Positions 44,433-53,298 of a stretch of DNA of 64,000 nucleotides are shown piece by piece. How positions within the stretch are numbered: the first letter of the stretch is position 1; every line of letters starts with the position of its first letter. The notes under the pieces are model-generated. The model worked only from the letters and a program-made list of their open reading frames with translations, was not told the origin of the DNA and did no database searches. The DNA is from Pedobacter yonginensis (GTDB lineage Bacteria > Bacteroidota > Bacteroidia > Sphingobacteriales > Sphingobacteriaceae), in contig NZ_QGNZ01000001.1 in the NCBI RefSeq assembly GCF_003173595.1, positions 1,178,001 through 1,242,000 on the forward strand, written 5' to 3'. The position numbers were made by a program, and so were the translations under genes.

Positions 44433-46862
44433 TTAAGGCTTATTGATTTGGATTGTCTTTTCGCCATACACTACTCCATTTTCAGAAATCCCTTGAATAA
44501 TCAAATCAAAATCACCAATTAAATCTCCCGTGGTAAACTTCAAGGAATTTTGCCCTGCTTTGTTTATCTGAAATTGATAGTTCCAGTAGAGCGTTGGAAA
44601 GTTTATCGGCTCATTTTTATTTGTTAAATCTGCCATATAAAATTCCTTGGCAACATTAATCTTATTTAGAAAAACAAAATTGGGTTTATCTTCATTTTCG
44701 CTACAACCCGCATAAACAATCATCCTACCATTTGAATAGTAGCTTTTACCCTTTACAGGCATGGTTCCAACCATATGATTTTGGCAATTTAGAATGTTAG
44801 CAACACATACATAATCTCCACAGCTGTTTACGCCCAGCACGGCATTGTTAAATCCAAACTGCGTATCTTTTGTTTTTTTAATGTTTACTTCATTCAACTT
44901 TATTCCAGCTACAGAAGTAATTTGTTCGGAAAATTTGGGAATAACATTTACATCAAGCGTGTTTTGCTGAAAACGAATATTCTTTTGAATGGATTTTATT
45001 TCATCAGATGGATCTGTCAGTTTAATGGTATAACCGGCATATTTTTGATCGGAAAGTGTAAGCCAAACCTTGGTATTATCTTCCGCTAAAAGCGCCTGAG
45101 TAGGCAACAAGAATCTGCCAGTACTGTCTGTATTAAACGAATTGATGTTATAGCCAGCAAAAGTTTGAACTGAAACCACTTTACTTAGAGGCTTTTTATT
45201 TCTGGTGATCTTTCCAACATACTCATATTCAGACACCTCTTTTTCCTCATTGGATAACGACTCTTTTTCTTCGGGCCATTTGAATTTGCGCCACCCTTTA
45301 ATTAATAAGATATCTTCTAAGTATTTTTCATCATCATATTTTACACCCAGCAAATTCTGTGGTAAAGGATTCAACTCATTTTCCAAATAGGCGTAATCAA
45401 CAATATTCTTTTTATTAACCAAGGCTAATCTATTTTTCTGTACAAGCGCAATTGAAACCAGCCCATTGAATGCTGTATCATCTTTTCCAAGAATTTTTAA
45501 GTTTAGATTGATAGAATCTCTAGTGGAGTAGCTTTCCTTGTCCAAATTAATTTGAAAGCGACTTATTTCATCGTAATGTGCAAAGAAAATTCGTTCTGCA
45601 ATTGGGTTATAAAGACTGTCTAAAATAGTGATGGCATTTAGGCCTTTTGGCACCGATTCTAATTTTAAAATTACTCTTGTGGGTATTTTCGGGTCTAAAT
45701 TTAAATCCGAGAATAGAAAGATGTTTTGGAAATCGTGAACCACAACATGGACCTTATTTTTAAAATTGCTCTCTGCAATAAATCGCAATTCATTTGTGGC
45801 TAAGGCACGAGTTAATTTAACATTTGTTCCCTTACTTAAAGGTTTTGGCAGCTGATAATTTCCAACTAACTCACTGTTTTTTAGCAATTTGATCGTGTAT
45901 TTTGAGCCTTGAGCAGGAATCATCGAAAAGCTTCCCAAACCGGTAGAGTTGGTGTTTAAGGTGTCTAAGATTCGGTCGTTGACGCACAAAACTGCGGAAG
46001 CCTGAATGGGAATGCCCTCAACGTTTTTAATCTCTAAACCAATTTTATTTTTGATGCCCTCAATCAGATAACCGCCTTCGGGATAGAAATTTACGCGGTA
46101 AGGTTGAAAATTCTCAATTGGAATTGTAAATTTGATTTGCCTAAACTCGTTTTTCTTCTTGATTACTGCTGAAACTTCATTATTCTCTGCATGAATTTTG
46201 TCAACTGGATAATCAATCATCAGCTCACCAATAATACTGGTTTTGGCCTTACCTGTTTTTATAATGTTATTATTTCTACCAATTGTGTAGCTCACATCTG
46301 CATCAGAAACAAAACGATTATCGCTCGATAATACTTTTAGGAGAACGGTACCATTTCCCGTTTGATCGCTATTGCGATTAAACAACGATAGGTTCGGGAC
46401 CATCGGATCGATGATTGTAGATTTTATGCTTACTTGCTGAATAAATTCAACGTCTGGCTTACTCTTAAATTTAACATTGGTACTGGCAACAAACCTATAA
46501 TTTCCACTAAAAATGGAATCTGGCAAAATCATGTTTCCAAAAACAAAACCCTTTTCAATCAAGAACTTTTTATGCAAGATTACGCTACTATCTTGATTGC
46601 TAATTAACGACAAATATAAGGTGGTGTATCGTTCTAAATCCGTTGCCGTTTTGAGCAGGTAACCAGTAAACCAAACTCGGTCATTATTGGTGTAAATATT
46701 CTTATCAAAATGGATAAAAAGTTCAGCTGTTTTATTTTTAAGTGCATAAGTACCCAATTGATTTGCAAGACTATCTATTGCCTTAATCTGTGCGTTCAGC
46801 TTAGCGGAAGAACAAATCAACAGCACGATAAGAAAAATAACTTTAGGATTTTTTTTTTGCAT
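44433..46862 (-). CDS. Large exported protein with macroglobulin-like (MG2) domains
   Basis: 809 residues with an N-terminal signal (VIFLIVLLICSSAKLNAQ). Residues about 40-150 (KTAELFIHFDKNIYTNNDRVWFTGYLL and GNYRFVA in separate places) match the MG2-like fold of bacterial alpha-2-macroglobulin-related proteins. Further Ig-like strands follow (GGYLIEGIKNKIGLEIKN; STRDSINLNLKIL). The C-terminal part has SCGDYVCVANILNCQNH, in which the cysteines may form disulfides. No TonB plug or protease motif was seen. It probably acts in the periplasm or on the outer membrane. The function is unknown. Confidence 0.7.
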   Translation of the reverse strand: MQKKNPKVIFLIVLLICSSAKLNAQIKAIDSLANQLGTYALKNKTAELFIHFDKNIYTNNDRVWFTGYLLKTATDLERYTTLYLSLISNQDSSVILHKKFLIEKGFVFGNMILPDSIFSGNYRFVASTNVKFKSKPDVEFIQQVSIKSTIIDPMVPNLSLFNRNSDQTGNGTVLLKVLSSDNRFVSDADVSYTIGRNNNIIKTGKAKTSIIGELMIDYPVDKIHAENNEVSAVIKKKNEFRQIKFTIPIENFQPYRVNFYPEGGYLIEGIKNKIGLEIKNVEGIPIQASAVLCVNDRILDTLNTNSTGLGSFSMIPAQGSKYTIKLLKNSELVGNYQLPKPLSKGTNVKLTRALATNELRFIAESNFKNKVHVVVHDFQNIFLFSDLNLDPKIPTRVILKLESVPKGLNAITILDSLYNPIAERIFFAHYDEISRFQINLDKESYSTRDSINLNLKILGKDDTAFNGLVSIALVQKNRLALVNKKNIVDYAYLENELNPLPQNLLGVKYDDEKYLEDILLIKGWRKFKWPEEKESLSNEEKEVSEYEYVGKITRNKKPLSKVVSVQTFAGYNINSFNTDSTGRFLLPTQALLAEDNTKVWLTLSDQKYAGYTIKLTDPSDEIKSIQKNIRFQQNTLDVNVIPKFSEQITSVAGIKLNEVNIKKTKDTQFGFNNAVLGVNSCGDYVCVANILNCQNHMVGTMPVKGKSYYSNGRMIVYAGCSENEDKPNFVFLNKINVAKEFYMADLTNKNEPINFPTLYWNYQFQINKAGQNSLKFTTGDLIGDFDLIIQGISENGVVYGEKTIQINKP

Positions 46863-46910
46863 TTCAAGGGGATGTTTCTAAAAATCCAAATATTATTTGA
46901 AATATTCAAA

Positions 46911-48746
46911 TTAAATTATCCCTTGCAACGCTCCACCCTGCTGCGCCATGCGATCTACCAATTTTTCCGTTTCAACATCCTTAATTAACTCAGGTGCATG
47001 GTGTGGTTTTCTTCTAGCGTCAATAATTAAAGAACCTTTACAACCCCAATGTTTGTTTACGATAAAATCGTTGATGCCATAAATATCGGCCGCAGGGTTA
47101 CTCCTTGTAAAGGTTACCCATACCAAATTATCAATGGTTTTTGCTACAAAATCAGCGTCATCGGCCAATACAATAAGCGGCAAACCTTCCAAATTGGTGC
47201 CCATTAGTGCCATGTTAAGCAAAGCAATTTCGGCAGCAGTTTTTTCAGCATTCACATAAGCATCTGCTTTCAAAACCAAAACCCCAGGCATGGCAATGTT
47301 AGGACGGCTAAATTCTGTTGGTAGGTTTAAATCATGAGGAACAGTATCCCACAACGTTCGCTTTTTACTTCCTGCAGCTGCGAATACAACTTTCGATCCA
47401 CTGTTTAAGCCATCACCACTATAATCTAAAGTATCAATGGTGGTATTGGTGTAAAAATGCAAATCTGTTGTTAAGTCAATTCTTTCCAAAATGTGACTGA
47501 GAAAGGATTCGATGTGATGGGTACTTAAGTTTTCGTCATCTTCCCTGGCCGCAATAAAGACATATTTTGCAAGGCTCAATTGATTTTTCCCCAGAATGTG
47601 ATTGGCAATAGTTAAAATTTCTTGCGGTTTCCTATCCTTTAAATAAGGCGTATAGCGCTCGCTCCCAATAGCAAACAGAAGCGGGTGTACACCAGCTGCA
47701 TCCACAGCATGCACCTCTTTTAAGCCATGAATTTCCTGCGGAATCGCGCTTCCGGTTATTTCGTGTATTAAGGCACCAAAACTGGTATCTTCCTGCGGAG
47801 GCCTACCAACCACTGTAAAAGACCAAATGGCATCCTTTTTATGATACACATTATGTACTTTCATTAAAGGGAAAGGGTGCGTTAAACTGTAATAACCCAA
47901 GTGATCGCCAAATGGTCCTTCTGGTTTATTTTCATTCGGCTGTACAGTTCCCGTAATGATGAAATCGGCATCCGCAGAAATGCAGAAGCCTTCCTCATCA
48001 TAAAAATATCTGAACCTCCGATCTCCGAGTGCGCCTGCAAAAGTCATTTCAGATAAGCCTTCAGGTAAGGGCATCACCGCAGCCAATGGATGCGAGGGCG
48101 GGCCACCTACAAAAATACTCACCTTAAGCGGTAAGCCCCGTGCATTTGCTTTGGATTGATGAACACCAATTCCCCTATGTATTTGATAATGAAGACCAAT
48201 TTCTTTATCTTGAATGTAATCGTTTCCACCCAACTGAATGCGGTACATCCCTAAGTTCGCATTTAAAATACCTGGCTTTTCTACATCCTCAGTATAAACT
48301 TGAGGCATGGTTACAAATGGCCCGCCATCCATTGGCCAATTAATAATTTGGGGTAAGGCGCTAATGCTTGTTTTTTGGAAGTTACGTTTCGCTGATGGCG
48401 TTTTTAGAGGCAATGCAGATAAGGCAGACATAGCAGAACCTGCATATTTGAATGGATTTTTTAGTGCTTTCATCGGATCGTTTCTTAGCGAAACCAATTG
48501 TTGCACCTTTGGCAGGGTATCTCTAAAAATGAATTTCGATCGATCTAAAGTTCCGAAAAGATTAGATAGCGCAGGAAACGGACTACCCTTAACTTTTTCA
48601 AATAATATGGCTGGACCCTTATTCTCGTAAACCCTTAAATGGATGGCTGCCATTTCTAGATGTGGATCTACTTCTTCTTTGATTCTAATTAAATGACCGT
48701 GTTTTTCAAGGTCTTTTACACACTCTGCTAAACTTCTATATGCCAT
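46911..48746 (-). CDS. UbiD-family decarboxylase
   Basis: 611 residues. The family pattern is complete: MAYRSLAECVKDLEKHGHLIRI, GPAILFEKVKGSPFPALSNLFGT, NLGMYRIQLGGNDYIQDKEIGLHYQ and AVMPLPEGLSEMTFAGALG. The catalytic ENKPEGPFGDHLGYYS region follows, where the E-R-E network of prenyl-FMN enzymes lies, then HEITGSAIPQEIHGLKEV. It decarboxylates an aromatic acid using prenylated FMN, most likely in menaquinone synthesis in this group. It is longer than E. coli UbiD (about 500 residues). The UbiX partner is not in this window. Confidence 0.9.
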   Translation of the reverse strand: MAYRSLAECVKDLEKHGHLIRIKEEVDPHLEMAAIHLRVYENKGPAILFEKVKGSPFPALSNLFGTLDRSKFIFRDTLPKVQQLVSLRNDPMKALKNPFKYAGSAMSALSALPLKTPSAKRNFQKTSISALPQIINWPMDGGPFVTMPQVYTEDVEKPGILNANLGMYRIQLGGNDYIQDKEIGLHYQIHRGIGVHQSKANARGLPLKVSIFVGGPPSHPLAAVMPLPEGLSEMTFAGALGDRRFRYFYDEEGFCISADADFIITGTVQPNENKPEGPFGDHLGYYSLTHPFPLMKVHNVYHKKDAIWSFTVVGRPPQEDTSFGALIHEITGSAIPQEIHGLKEVHAVDAAGVHPLLFAIGSERYTPYLKDRKPQEILTIANHILGKNQLSLAKYVFIAAREDDENLSTHHIESFLSHILERIDLTTDLHFYTNTTIDTLDYSGDGLNSGSKVVFAAAGSKKRTLWDTVPHDLNLPTEFSRPNIAMPGVLVLKADAYVNAEKTAAEIALLNMALMGTNLEGLPLIVLADDADFVAKTIDNLVWVTFTRSNPAADIYGINDFIVNKHWGCKGSLIIDARRKPHHAPELIKDVETEKLVDRMAQQGGALQGII

Positions 48747-48787
48747 GAATCAAAGATAAATAAATAGCAGTTCTTTAAAACAAAAAA

Positions 48788-48831
48788 GCCACAGATCGAT
48801 GGATTATTAGATTAATCTGTCAATCTGTGGC
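48788..48831 (-). terminator. Rho-independent terminator of dps
   Basis: On the minus strand a 9-bp stem (GCCACAGAT and ATCTGTGGC arms at 48788-48796 and 48823-48831) with a further inner palindrome GATTAATC is followed by six T. It lies 16 bp beyond the dps stop. Confidence 0.8.
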
Positions 48832-48847
48832 CGAGAAGTTCTGAAAT

Positions 48848-49327
48848 TTATTTTTTACCTGCAAAAGAGCGCAACATCCAGGTATTTTTCTCTTTAAACT
48901 GCATAAAACGGTTAACCATGTCATTCGATCCGTCATCACCAGCTTGGTCAGTTGCCTCTAAAAGTTCTCTTTCAAGTTCGATTAAGGTTGCCATATCCTC
49001 CAGAATTGCATCAACCATATCCAAATCAACCATTCCGATGGTATCAATTTCTTTGATTTTAGATTCTTTAATGTAATCTGCAAAACGGCTATGTGGTGGT
49101 TTACCTAAGGTTAAAACACGCTCAGCAATTTCATCAATAGTAAGTTGTGCATTGGTATATAACTCTTCAAACTTAACATGTAAGGTGAAGAAATTTTGCC
49201 CTTTGATGTTCCAGTGACAGCCTCTTAACTTTTGGTAATGAATATGGTAGTTTGCCAGATAATCATTTAAAAGATCTACAACTGGTTTAACTTCTTTTTC
49301 GTTTAAACTTATTTCTTTAGCGTCCAT
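48848..49327 (-). CDS. dps: Dps family DNA-binding/ferritin-like protein
   Basis: 159 residues from ATG 49327 (MDAKEISLNEKEVK); the upstream 12-codon extension is not typical. It is a four-helix ferritin-like protein with the inter-subunit ferroxidase ligands: His in YHIHYQKLRGCHWNIKG, then HVKFEELYTNAQLTIDEIAERVL (Asp/Glu ligands). It oxidises Fe2+ with H2O2 and stores iron, protecting DNA. The C-terminus is short and lacks a long basic tail. It is monocistronic with its own terminator. Confidence 0.93.
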   Translation of the reverse strand: MDAKEISLNEKEVKPVVDLLNDYLANYHIHYQKLRGCHWNIKGQNFFTLHVKFEELYTNAQLTIDEIAERVLTLGKPPHSRFADYIKESKIKEIDTIGMVDLDMVDAILEDMATLIELERELLEATDQAGDDGSNDMVNRFMQFKEKNTWMLRSFAGKK

Positions 49328-49602
49328 TTTATTTTTGTTTTTATTGCCTACGTAACAAATCAATTAGAGAAAAGTTTGCTGCCGAATTGCATTTTGAACA
49401 ATACCTGATTTATATGTTCGTTTATTAATCGTAATTGTAAGAAAAGGTAATATTGCAAGTGTTTGTTTATAAAGCGAATACGCGTTTTGCGGCAAAAAAG
49501 TAATCTGATTTTTACTCGTATGCCAACAACAAACTACTACCCGTTTAATATTATTATTCGTATAATTGCTCCCTTTGACTAGAAAATTTACATAAAAAAT
49601 AA

Positions 49603-51117
49603 ATGCACAAAATATACATAACTGCTGTACTTATACTTGCTTTAAATGTAGCCAAAGCCAAGTCAGTCGCAGTAACAGACTCCATCGGTGTCGAAAACAA
49701 TAATGGCAAGAAACTTATCGTTCATCAGGCCGTAGCAAAAGACACTTACTATTCCATAGCCAGAAGATACAATGTCTCCCCTAAAGATATTATGGCTTTT
49801 AATGATAACAAATACCTTAAAGTAGGTGTAATCATTAAGGTTCCCACAAATATCCCATTCACTTCAACGGGGATGAGCAATGCACTCCCAAGCGCCGCAA
49901 ACACCAATGATATAATCGAACATACAGTTAAGGCAAAAGACAACCTTAACATGCTGGCCGAAAAATACGGAACAACCGTAAATGCGATTAAAGCTTTAAA
50001 TAATCTAACCAGTAGCAATTTGAGCATTGGCCAGGTATTAAAAATCCCCGCCAAAAACACTTCTGCACAAACACCAGAACGTGTAGAAACCCCTGCAACG
50101 AAACTTCAAGAAACAAGCTCAGCGCCAGTTGAAAATGGTAGCCAAACCATGATTGAGCACTCCGTTCAGCCGAAAGAGTTTTTAGGGAAAATTGCAGAAA
50201 AGTACGGCACAACAGTTGAAGAAATTAAAAAAGCAAATAATCTTTCTGGCAACAACCTCCGCATCGGGCAAAAGTTAAAAATTCCTGCAACCAAAAATGT
50301 TGAAGATGGTACTGTTGTAAGCGCAGCGCCGGAACAATCTATTCAAGCCAATCCATCTAAAGATGCAGCTGGTACACATACCGTTCTGAAAGGCGAAAGT
50401 ATTTTTTCAATTGCGAAACAGTATGGCATAACCGCCTACCAAATCAGAAAGTTGAACAATTTAGATGACAACACCTTATCTACAGGGCAAGTGTTGAAAA
50501 TCCCTTCGGATATTGTGGTAGAAGTACCTAAACAAGTTGAAAAACCGGCTGAAGCCATTAAAGAAATCCCTGCGAATAAAGAAGAAAGTTTTATTTATAC
50601 AGTAGTAGATGGAGATAACATTTTCAGTATCGCAAAAAAATACAATCTAACTGCTTACCAAATTAGGGTTGCCAATAAGATGAAGGATAATATCCTAACG
50701 AATGGCCAAAAGTTAATCATCCCGAAACCACCACAACCGAAATCGGTTAACGAGGCCTCAAAGGAAGACCAAGAAGGAAATCCTGATAGCACAATGGTGA
50801 AAGATCCAAAGCTTCGTCGTGATCCAAGTGTATATGGTTTAAGCCAAATTGAAGAAAAAGGAACAGCAGTTTGGATTCAGGATCAGGATCTTGATGCCTC
50901 AAAAATGTTGGTATTGCACAGAACGGCTCCGATTGGAAGAGTGATAAAAATTACCAACCCCATGACAAACCGCACAACCTTTGCAAAAGTTGTTGGTAAA
51001 TTTACAGAGAACGAATCTACAAAAGATGTTATAATTGTGATGACTAAAGCCGTAGCCGATTCATTAGGTGCTCTAGACAAAAGATTTTTTTGCAATTTAA
51101 CGTATAGTGCCCAATGA
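49603..51117 (+). CDS. LysM (five repeats) plus RlpA-like double-psi barrel protein
   Basis: 504 residues with an N-terminal signal. Five LysM motifs are visible by hand, starting near residues 33, 107, 182, 265 and 325, for example GTHTVLKGESIFSIAKQYG and FIYTVVDGDNIFSIAKKYN, each ending in a KIP-type strand. After a linker comes a C-terminal domain (GTAVWIQDQDLDASKMLVLH, then PIGRVIKITNPMTNRTTFAKV) of the RlpA-like DPBB type. It is a periplasmic or surface peptidoglycan-binding protein. Its stop overlaps the uridine kinase start as ATGA. Confidence 0.88.
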   Translation: MHKIYITAVLILALNVAKAKSVAVTDSIGVENNNGKKLIVHQAVAKDTYYSIARRYNVSPKDIMAFNDNKYLKVGVIIKVPTNIPFTSTGMSNALPSAANTNDIIEHTVKAKDNLNMLAEKYGTTVNAIKALNNLTSSNLSIGQVLKIPAKNTSAQTPERVETPATKLQETSSAPVENGSQTMIEHSVQPKEFLGKIAEKYGTTVEEIKKANNLSGNNLRIGQKLKIPATKNVEDGTVVSAAPEQSIQANPSKDAAGTHTVLKGESIFSIAKQYGITAYQIRKLNNLDDNTLSTGQVLKIPSDIVVEVPKQVEKPAEAIKEIPANKEESFIYTVVDGDNIFSIAKKYNLTAYQIRVANKMKDNILTNGQKLIIPKPPQPKSVNEASKEDQEGNPDSTMVKDPKLRRDPSVYGLSQIEEKGTAVWIQDQDLDASKMLVLHRTAPIGRVIKITNPMTNRTTFAKVVGKFTENESTKDVIIVMTKAVADSLGALDKRFFCNLTYSAQ

Positions 51118-51767
51118 GTTTAAATAAAAAGCCATTTATAATTGGTATTGCCGGCGGAAGCGGATCGGGCAAAACATTTTTTCTGAACTGCTTTCTACAC
51201 CACTTTAAGCAAGATGAAGTAACCCTAGTTTCTCAGGATGATTATTACATCCCAGCAGGAGAAATGACACAGGAAGAAAATAAACTCTACAATTTTGATT
51301 TGCCTTCAACAATTGATAGCGATCAGTTTTTAAGAGATATTAAACAGCTTTTGAGTGGTGAAGTGGTTTACAAAAAGGAATATAATTTCAATAATCCACT
51401 AGCTGTGGTTAAAATTTTGGAGATCAAATCTGCGCCCATCATTATTGTTGAAGGCCTGTTTATCCTTCACTTCAAAGAAATTGCAGAATTGCTAGACCAT
51501 CAAATTTTTGTAGATGCTGATGAACAAGTTGCGTTGGATAGACGCATTAAACGCGATGGCTTGGAGCGCGGCTATCCAGAAGAAGATGTACTTTACAAAT
51601 GGCATAACCATGTGTTGCCCGCTTATAAGGAATATCTTTTACCCTACAGAGAAAGCTGTGACAAGGTAATAATGAACAATACCAATGAACCCGACGAGCT
51701 TATCTCCATTACAGAACAAATATCAGTTGATTTAAGAAACAGCATTCTTACCGGATTAGAGTCATAA
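51114..51767 (+). CDS. udk: Uridine kinase
   Basis: 217 residues, the usual family length. The P-loop is GGSGSGKT (14-21), followed by SQDDYYIP and FDLPSTIDSDQF, where the substrate Asp/Tyr lie. IIIVEGLFILH and the lid RRIKRDGLERGYPEEDV complete it. It phosphorylates uridine and cytidine in pyrimidine salvage. It starts inside the stop codon of the LysM gene (ATGA), so translation is coupled, although the functions seem unrelated. Confidence 0.94.
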   Translation: MSLNKKPFIIGIAGGSGSGKTFFLNCFLHHFKQDEVTLVSQDDYYIPAGEMTQEENKLYNFDLPSTIDSDQFLRDIKQLLSGEVVYKKEYNFNNPLAVVKILEIKSAPIIIVEGLFILHFKEIAELLDHQIFVDADEQVALDRRIKRDGLERGYPEEDVLYKWHNHVLPAYKEYLLPYRESCDKVIMNNTNEPDELISITEQISVDLRNSILTGLES

Positions 51768-51781
51768 GAACGAGGTGAATG

Positions 51782-51801
51782 ATAAGGGGCTCAACCCTTA
51801 T
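51782..51801 (+). terminator. Weak hairpin terminator after udk
   Basis: ATAAGGG-GCTCAA-CCCTTAT is a perfect 7-bp stem 14 bp after the udk stop, followed by TCCCTTTTAAC. The T-run is interrupted, so its efficiency is doubtful. The rest of the spacer to 52028 holds nothing recognisable. Confidence 0.45.
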
Positions 51802-52028
51802 TCCCTTTTAACAATGAAAGCACACAAATAAATGCCCTTAACAGCTGGGTATTAAGTTGTGTGCTTTTGTATTAGGCTGAAAATGAGTTTAATTCAACGT
51901 GGCTTCGATTTAAAGCATCCATTACAACATTGAACTAAATTCCGCATGAAAGACCAATTTTAGGGCTTGATTATAGGCTTCATCACCCGAAATTTTTTTC
52001 AGGTTGTTCGCTAATATTCCAAACTAGG

Positions 52029-52688
52029 TTAATCCAATTTCATTTCTGGAATCTCCCCTTCTACAATCAGTTTACCAGCAGTAGATTGACGGATGAACTC
52101 GACACTTACACCTGGGGCACGTTCTAAAAGTTTAAAGCCACCTTCTGGTAAAACATCCAAAACGGCGAGTTCAGTTACAATTTTTTTGATGCATTTAACG
52201 CCTGTTAGGGGGAGCGTGCATTTGGGCAGGAGCTTGCTTTCGCCCGCTTTATTGATATGCTGCATGGCGACGATGATGTTCTTGGCTGATGCAACCAAAT
52301 CCATTGCACCACCCATTCCTTTAACCATTTTCCCTGGTATTTTCCAGTTCGCGATATCACCCTGCTCTGAAACTTCCATTGCGCCGAGTATGGTTAAATC
52401 AACCTTTTGCGCCCTAATCATTCCGAAACTCATCGCCGAATCAAAAATTGATGATCCTGGCAATGTAGTGATGGTTTGTTTTCCCGCATTAATCAAATCA
52501 GCATCTTCTTCCCCTTCAAAAGGAAAAGGTCCCATTCCGAGCAATCCATTTTCTGATTGCAAAACCACATTAATACCCTTTGGAATGTAATTCGCAACCA
52601 ATGTTGGTATGCCAATCCCAAGGTTAACATAGTAGCCATCTTTAATTTCTTTAGCGATTCGTTGCGCAATTTCTTCTTTCGAAAACAT
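52029..52688 (-). CDS. scoB: 3-oxoacid CoA-transferase subunit B
   Basis: 219 residues. GYYVNLGIGIPTLVANYIP near residue 18 and the catalytic glutamate in LQSENGLLGMGPFP (about residue 50) mark the beta subunit of succinyl-CoA:3-ketoacid CoA transferase. LPGSSIFDSAMSFGMIR and SEQGDIANWKIPGKMVKGMGG follow. With ScoA it moves CoA between succinate and acetoacetate. The two genes are normally adjacent. Here they are separated by about 1 kb of repeats and a four-helix-bundle gene, all in the same direction. Confidence 0.95.
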   Translation of the reverse strand: MFSKEEIAQRIAKEIKDGYYVNLGIGIPTLVANYIPKGINVVLQSENGLLGMGPFPFEGEEDADLINAGKQTITTLPGSSIFDSAMSFGMIRAQKVDLTILGAMEVSEQGDIANWKIPGKMVKGMGGAMDLVASAKNIIVAMQHINKAGESKLLPKCTLPLTGVKCIKKIVTELAVLDVLPEGGFKLLERAPGVSVEFIRQSTAGKLIVEGEIPEMKLD

Positions 52689-52740
52689 ATGTAGTTTGTT
52701 ATTTTGTTAATGTTATTAATTAGCTTATCAATTAGCTTAT

Positions 52741-52930
52741 GTGGTAATTTGCTAATTAGCTAATTAATCAAACTGCCTATTAATTAGCTAATGTGGTAAT
52801 TTGCTAATTAGCTAATTAATCAAACTGCCTATTAATTAGCTAATGTGGTAATTTGCTAATTGTCTCATCAGCTAATTATCGAATTGTTTCATCAGCTAAT
52901 TAGCACATTGTTTCATCAGCTAATTACCAA
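52741..52930. repeat. Tandem repeat array downstream of the four-helix-bundle gene
   Basis: Two perfect 52-bp units (52741-52792, 52793-52844), starting GTGGTAATTTGCTAATTAGC, and a 17-bp partial third unit are followed by three 24-bp units (52859-52882, 52883-52906, 52907-52930) of the form ATTGTYTCATCAGCTAATTA plus 4 bp. All contain the TTAGCTAA or CAGCTAATTA core. The last unit overlaps the stop of the four-helix-bundle gene. No frame is encoded in the array. Confidence 0.92.
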
Positions 52931-53282
52931 TCCGTTTAGATGTTGAAATAATTTTATTGAGCACTTTCTGCAAAACTTCAATCTTTTCTAAAAGACCATC
53001 ACAATTTGGATATTGAGTTGAGTGCTTACATAAGAGTAGCCAATATTTGGTTTCATCACACTCTTTAGCAGAAATCTTCATTTTATGTATAAAATCGGCT
53101 TTACTTTCCGCATTCTGAGCTTCCCATATATTGGCTCCAACACTTGTACCTGATTTTAATAACTGATTAGCCACCACGAACTTTCTTTTTAACTCTAACC
53201 CCTCCGCAAACTCAATAATCATCAATGAAAACTCAAAACTCAGCTTAACAATTAAATTTTCATTTATTTTATCATCATTCAT
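52920..53282 (-). CDS. Four-helix-bundle protein (S23/IVS-type)
   Basis: 120 residues, the usual family size. The order KLSFEFSLMIIEFAEGLELKRKFVVANQLLKSGTSVGANIWEAQNA (here in adjacent segments) followed by DFIHKMKISAKECDETKYWL is the signature of the family first found in intervening sequences of 23S rRNA genes and related to the Avd accessory protein of diversity-generating retroelements. It forms small helical oligomers, often basic and nucleic-acid-binding. It sits between scoA and scoB, in the same orientation, flanked by repeat arrays on both sides, with its stop codon inside a repeat. Confidence 0.92.
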   Translation of the reverse strand: MNDDKINENLIVKLSFEFSLMIIEFAEGLELKRKFVVANQLLKSGTSVGANIWEAQNAESKADFIHKMKISAKECDETKYWLLLCKHSTQYPNCDGLLEKIEVLQKVLNKIISTSKRIGN

Positions 53283-53298
53283 ATTTTACTTTTTAATA

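Noticed and set aside
52093..52590. 165-residue open frame on the plus strand inside scoB
   Set aside because: It is antisense to a complete, well-conserved CoA-transferase gene and its composition is a shadow of it.
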